Assembly (NCBI GenBank): GCA_913031515.1
Contig: CAJWET010000018.1
Coordinates: forward strand, 1 to 16,453
From: an uncultured Acidimicrobiaceae bacterium
Lineage (GTDB): Bacteria; Actinomycetota; Acidimicrobiia; Acidimicrobiales; UBA8592
Length of the DNA stretch: 16,453 bases
Reading direction: 5' to 3'
Part shown: positions 14,924 through 16,453 of the stretch, piece by piece
Layout: every line of letters begins with the position of its first letter
Position numbering within the stretch: the first letter of the stretch is position 1
Notes under the pieces: generated by a model
Told to the model about the DNA's origin: nothing
What the model saw: only the letters and a program-made list of their open reading frames with translations
Database searches by the model: none
Translations under genes and position numbers: made by a program

Positions 14924-15577
14924 ATGAAAATTGGGATTGTCGGTGGAACTGGACCAGCTGGGACAGGCTTAGGCCTACGCCTCTCTTCTGTCGGATATGA
15001 CGTTGATATTGGTTCTCGTTCTTCCGGTAGGGCTGCTGAAGTCGTCGAAGATACTCTAGAGCAGTGGACAGATAGTAACTTCATTCTTCGGGGGGTGAGT
15101 AACGAGGAAGCAGCCCGAGCCGAGATAGTTGTTTTAGCAACCCCATGGGATTCTTGTGCTCCAACAGCAAAATCTTTCAAAGAACTTCTCAAGGGCAAGC
15201 TAGTTATTTGTATGGCAAATGCGCTGGCGCGTGTAGGTAATGAATTTCACGCCCTCTATCCACCGCGCGGCTCCATAGCGGCTGATGTTCAAGCTGCAAT
15301 TCCTTTGTCAAGAGTATCAATGGCATTCCAGCACCTCCCAGCTAAGGAACTTGGTGAAATACAAAACAACATGGAAGGTGATGTGCTGGTGTGCGCCGAT
15401 GAGCAAGGTTCCATTGATGAGACAATCCAAATCGTTGAGAAAATGCCAAGCCTACGAGGGCTCGATTGTGGAAGTTTAGCGAATGCCGCTCCGGTCGAAG
15501 CCTTTACAGCTGTACTGCTGCAATTGAACCAATTGTATAAAACTAGATCATCCGTGCGGATAACCGGCTTGGAATAA
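14924..15577 (+). CDS. npdG: F420-dependent NADP reductase
   Basis: A 217-residue protein matching F420H2:NADP+ oxidoreductases (Fno/NpdG), which move hydride between reduced coenzyme F420 and NADP+ in the cytoplasm. The dinucleotide motif GGTGPAGTGLGLRL is at 7-20, followed by GSRSSGRA (30-37), whose Ser/Arg side chains typically select NADP(H). VLATPW (70-75), FQHLPA with His137, and the C-terminal LDCGSLANAAPVE (180-192) align with archaeal Fno from memory. The length is normal. The gene implies that the host makes F420, common in Actinobacteria. It stands divergent from fabI and upstream of mshC on the same strand, 81 bases apart. The ATG is probably leaderless. Confidence 0.88.
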   Translation: MKIGIVGGTGPAGTGLGLRLSSVGYDVDIGSRSSGRAAEVVEDTLEQWTDSNFILRGVSNEEAARAEIVVLATPWDSCAPTAKSFKELLKGKLVICMANALARVGNEFHALYPPRGSIAADVQAAIPLSRVSMAFQHLPAKELGEIQNNMEGDVLVCADEQGSIDETIQIVEKMPSLRGLDCGSLANAAPVEAFTAVLLQLNQLYKTRSSVRITGLE

Positions 15578-15626
15578 TCTCCTTCGACAGTAACTTAATC
15601 TTTAGATACGCCTTGCTAAGGGGTTA

Positions 15627-15643
15627 AAGTTGGTCAAGTACTT
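15627..15643 (+). promoter_or_regulatory. AAGTTG-N2-CAAGTACTT motif before mshC
   Basis: AAGTTG, two bases, then CAAGTACTT end 15 bases before the mshC ATG. The arrangement nearly repeats the one before thiN (6049-6066, where the spacer is three bases). The same relative position before two biosynthetic genes suggests a shared regulatory or promoter element, though only two clear copies occur. Confidence 0.3.
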
Positions 15644-15658
15644 AACTAGTTATGTTCC

Positions 15659-16453
15659 ATGGAGAAAAATTTGATACGACTCTACGACACAGTGAGGCGG
15701 GATGTCGTCCCATTTGAACCCGATCAAATCGTCAGAATATATACGTGCGGGATTACTCCATATGACGCAACGCACCTTGGTCATGCAGCTACCTATTTAA
15801 GTTACGATGTTTTGCAGAGACGATTACGCGACTTAGGGCATGAAACACGGTGTGTGAGAAATGTTACTGATGTCGATGATGATATTTTGCGAAAAGCTAG
15901 AGAGTTGGGAGTTCACTATCTTGATCTTGCGGCGAAAGAAACTGCCAGATTCGATGATGATATGCAGTCTCTTGGAATGCTTCCATCATGGTCTGAACCG
16001 CGCGCTACCTCAGCTATCACAGAAATCCGGAAGTTCATTGGGCAAGTTATATCGAACGGTCATGCATATGAGGTGGACGGCGCTGTTTATTTCGAAGTCC
16101 GTACATTTGAAAATTTTGGATCGCTAAGTGGGTTAGATCGTGAGAAAATGCTGGAGTTGGCAGCGGAACGGGGAGGACATCCTGAAGATCCTAAGAAACG
16201 AGATCCTCTAGATTTTGTTTTGTGGCAACCCTCAGCAGAAGACGAACCGTCATGGGAGAGTAAGTGGGGTTATGGCCGCCCAGGTTGGCATGTGGAGTGT
16301 TCAGTTTTGGCTATGAGAGATCTCGATACTCCAACGATAGATCTTCATGGTGGCGGCGCCGACCTTATCTTCCCTCATCATGAATGCGAGCGAGCCCAGT
16401 CAGAGGCAGCAACTGGGTTGCCATTCTCGTCATACTTACCTTTCCTTGGGCCT
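15659..16453 (+). CDS. mshC: cysteine:glucosaminyl-inositol ligase MshC, 5' part
   Basis: The frame stays open for 265 codons to the right edge. It is the class I synthetase fold derived from cysteinyl-tRNA synthetase that joins cysteine to GlcN-Ins in mycothiol synthesis, using ATP. CGITPYDATHLGHAATYL (30-47) is the MshC form of the HIGH region, not the CysS form, and ERGGHPEDP also matches MshC. Zinc ligands are expected at Cys30, Cys214 (WHVECS) and His240 (FPHHE). The KMSKS loop lies outside the window. Against CysS: no GxTVYDxxHIGH form is seen, though CysS remains the main alternative. The ATG at 15659 has no binding site; a TTG at 15671 is preceded by GGAGA at a 5-base spacing and could be the true start. 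Confidence 0.85.
   Translation, partial: MEKNLIRLYDTVRRDVVPFEPDQIVRIYTCGITPYDATHLGHAATYLSYDVLQRRLRDLGHETRCVRNVTDVDDDILRKARELGVHYLDLAAKETARFDDDMQSLGMLPSWSEPRATSAITEIRKFIGQVISNGHAYEVDGAVYFEVRTFENFGSLSGLDREKMLELAAERGGHPEDPKKRDPLDFVLWQPSAEDEPSWESKWGYGRPGWHVECSVLAMRDLDTPTIDLHGGGADLIFPHHECERAQSEAATGLPFSSYLPFLGP

Noticed and set aside
15610..15624. CCTTGCTAAGG as a terminator after npdG
   Set aside because: The stem is only 4 base pairs and no T run follows.
15659..16453. Annotation as cysteinyl-tRNA synthetase
   Set aside because: CGITPYDATHLGHAATY and ERGGHPEDP match the MshC form; the fold is shared, so CysS is kept only as a minor alternative.

Overview
The window reads as an ordinary chromosomal stretch from a free-living, moderately low-GC actinobacterium. 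Three genes carry the taxonomic signal: a mycothiol-type cysteine ligase (mshC, cut by the right edge), an F420-dependent NADP reductase, and an enoyl-ACP reductase of the InhA branch. A GlbO-type truncated haemoglobin and many starts without a Shine-Dalgarno sequence fit the same picture. The base composition (well below that of soil actinobacteria, judged by eye) and short intergenic gaps suggest a streamlined lineage, perhaps a marine Acidimicrobiia relative. That placement is inference. I see no rRNA, tRNA, CRISPR array, insertion sequence, phage gene or integration scar, and no gap above 300 bases without a gene.

Left part (1-2573): the 5' end of an AMP-forming acyl-CoA ligase points left. 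Rightward from a shared upstream region run a LOG-family nucleotide hydrolase, a group II truncated haemoglobin and an amidohydrolase-2 enzyme. The last two are bridged by a 23-codon reading frame that overlaps the globin stop and abuts the amidohydrolase start.

Second part (2581-6730): on the minus strand a VOC/glyoxalase-like protein precedes a short-chain dehydrogenase. Divergent from them, a 14-helix drug/proton antiporter is translationally coupled to a 69-residue two-helix membrane protein. Thiamine pyrophosphokinase follows.

Third part (6727-11386, minus strand): a three-gene ABC operon. Two half-transporters form a heterodimeric exporter with one consensus and one degenerate ATP site. 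A stand-alone ATPase follows 4 bases after the second.

Fourth part (11587-16453): two DUF21/CBS membrane proteins in tandem, the first apparently starting at a rare AUA codon; then fabI on the minus strand, and divergently npdG and mshC. Most genes are housekeeping (thiamine, fatty acids, mycothiol, F420/NADP redox) interleaved with envelope transport. I found no convincing new defence or mobile system. The more unusual points are the AUA start, the coupling micro-ORF, the small partner of the antiporter and a shared upstream motif of thiN and mshC.
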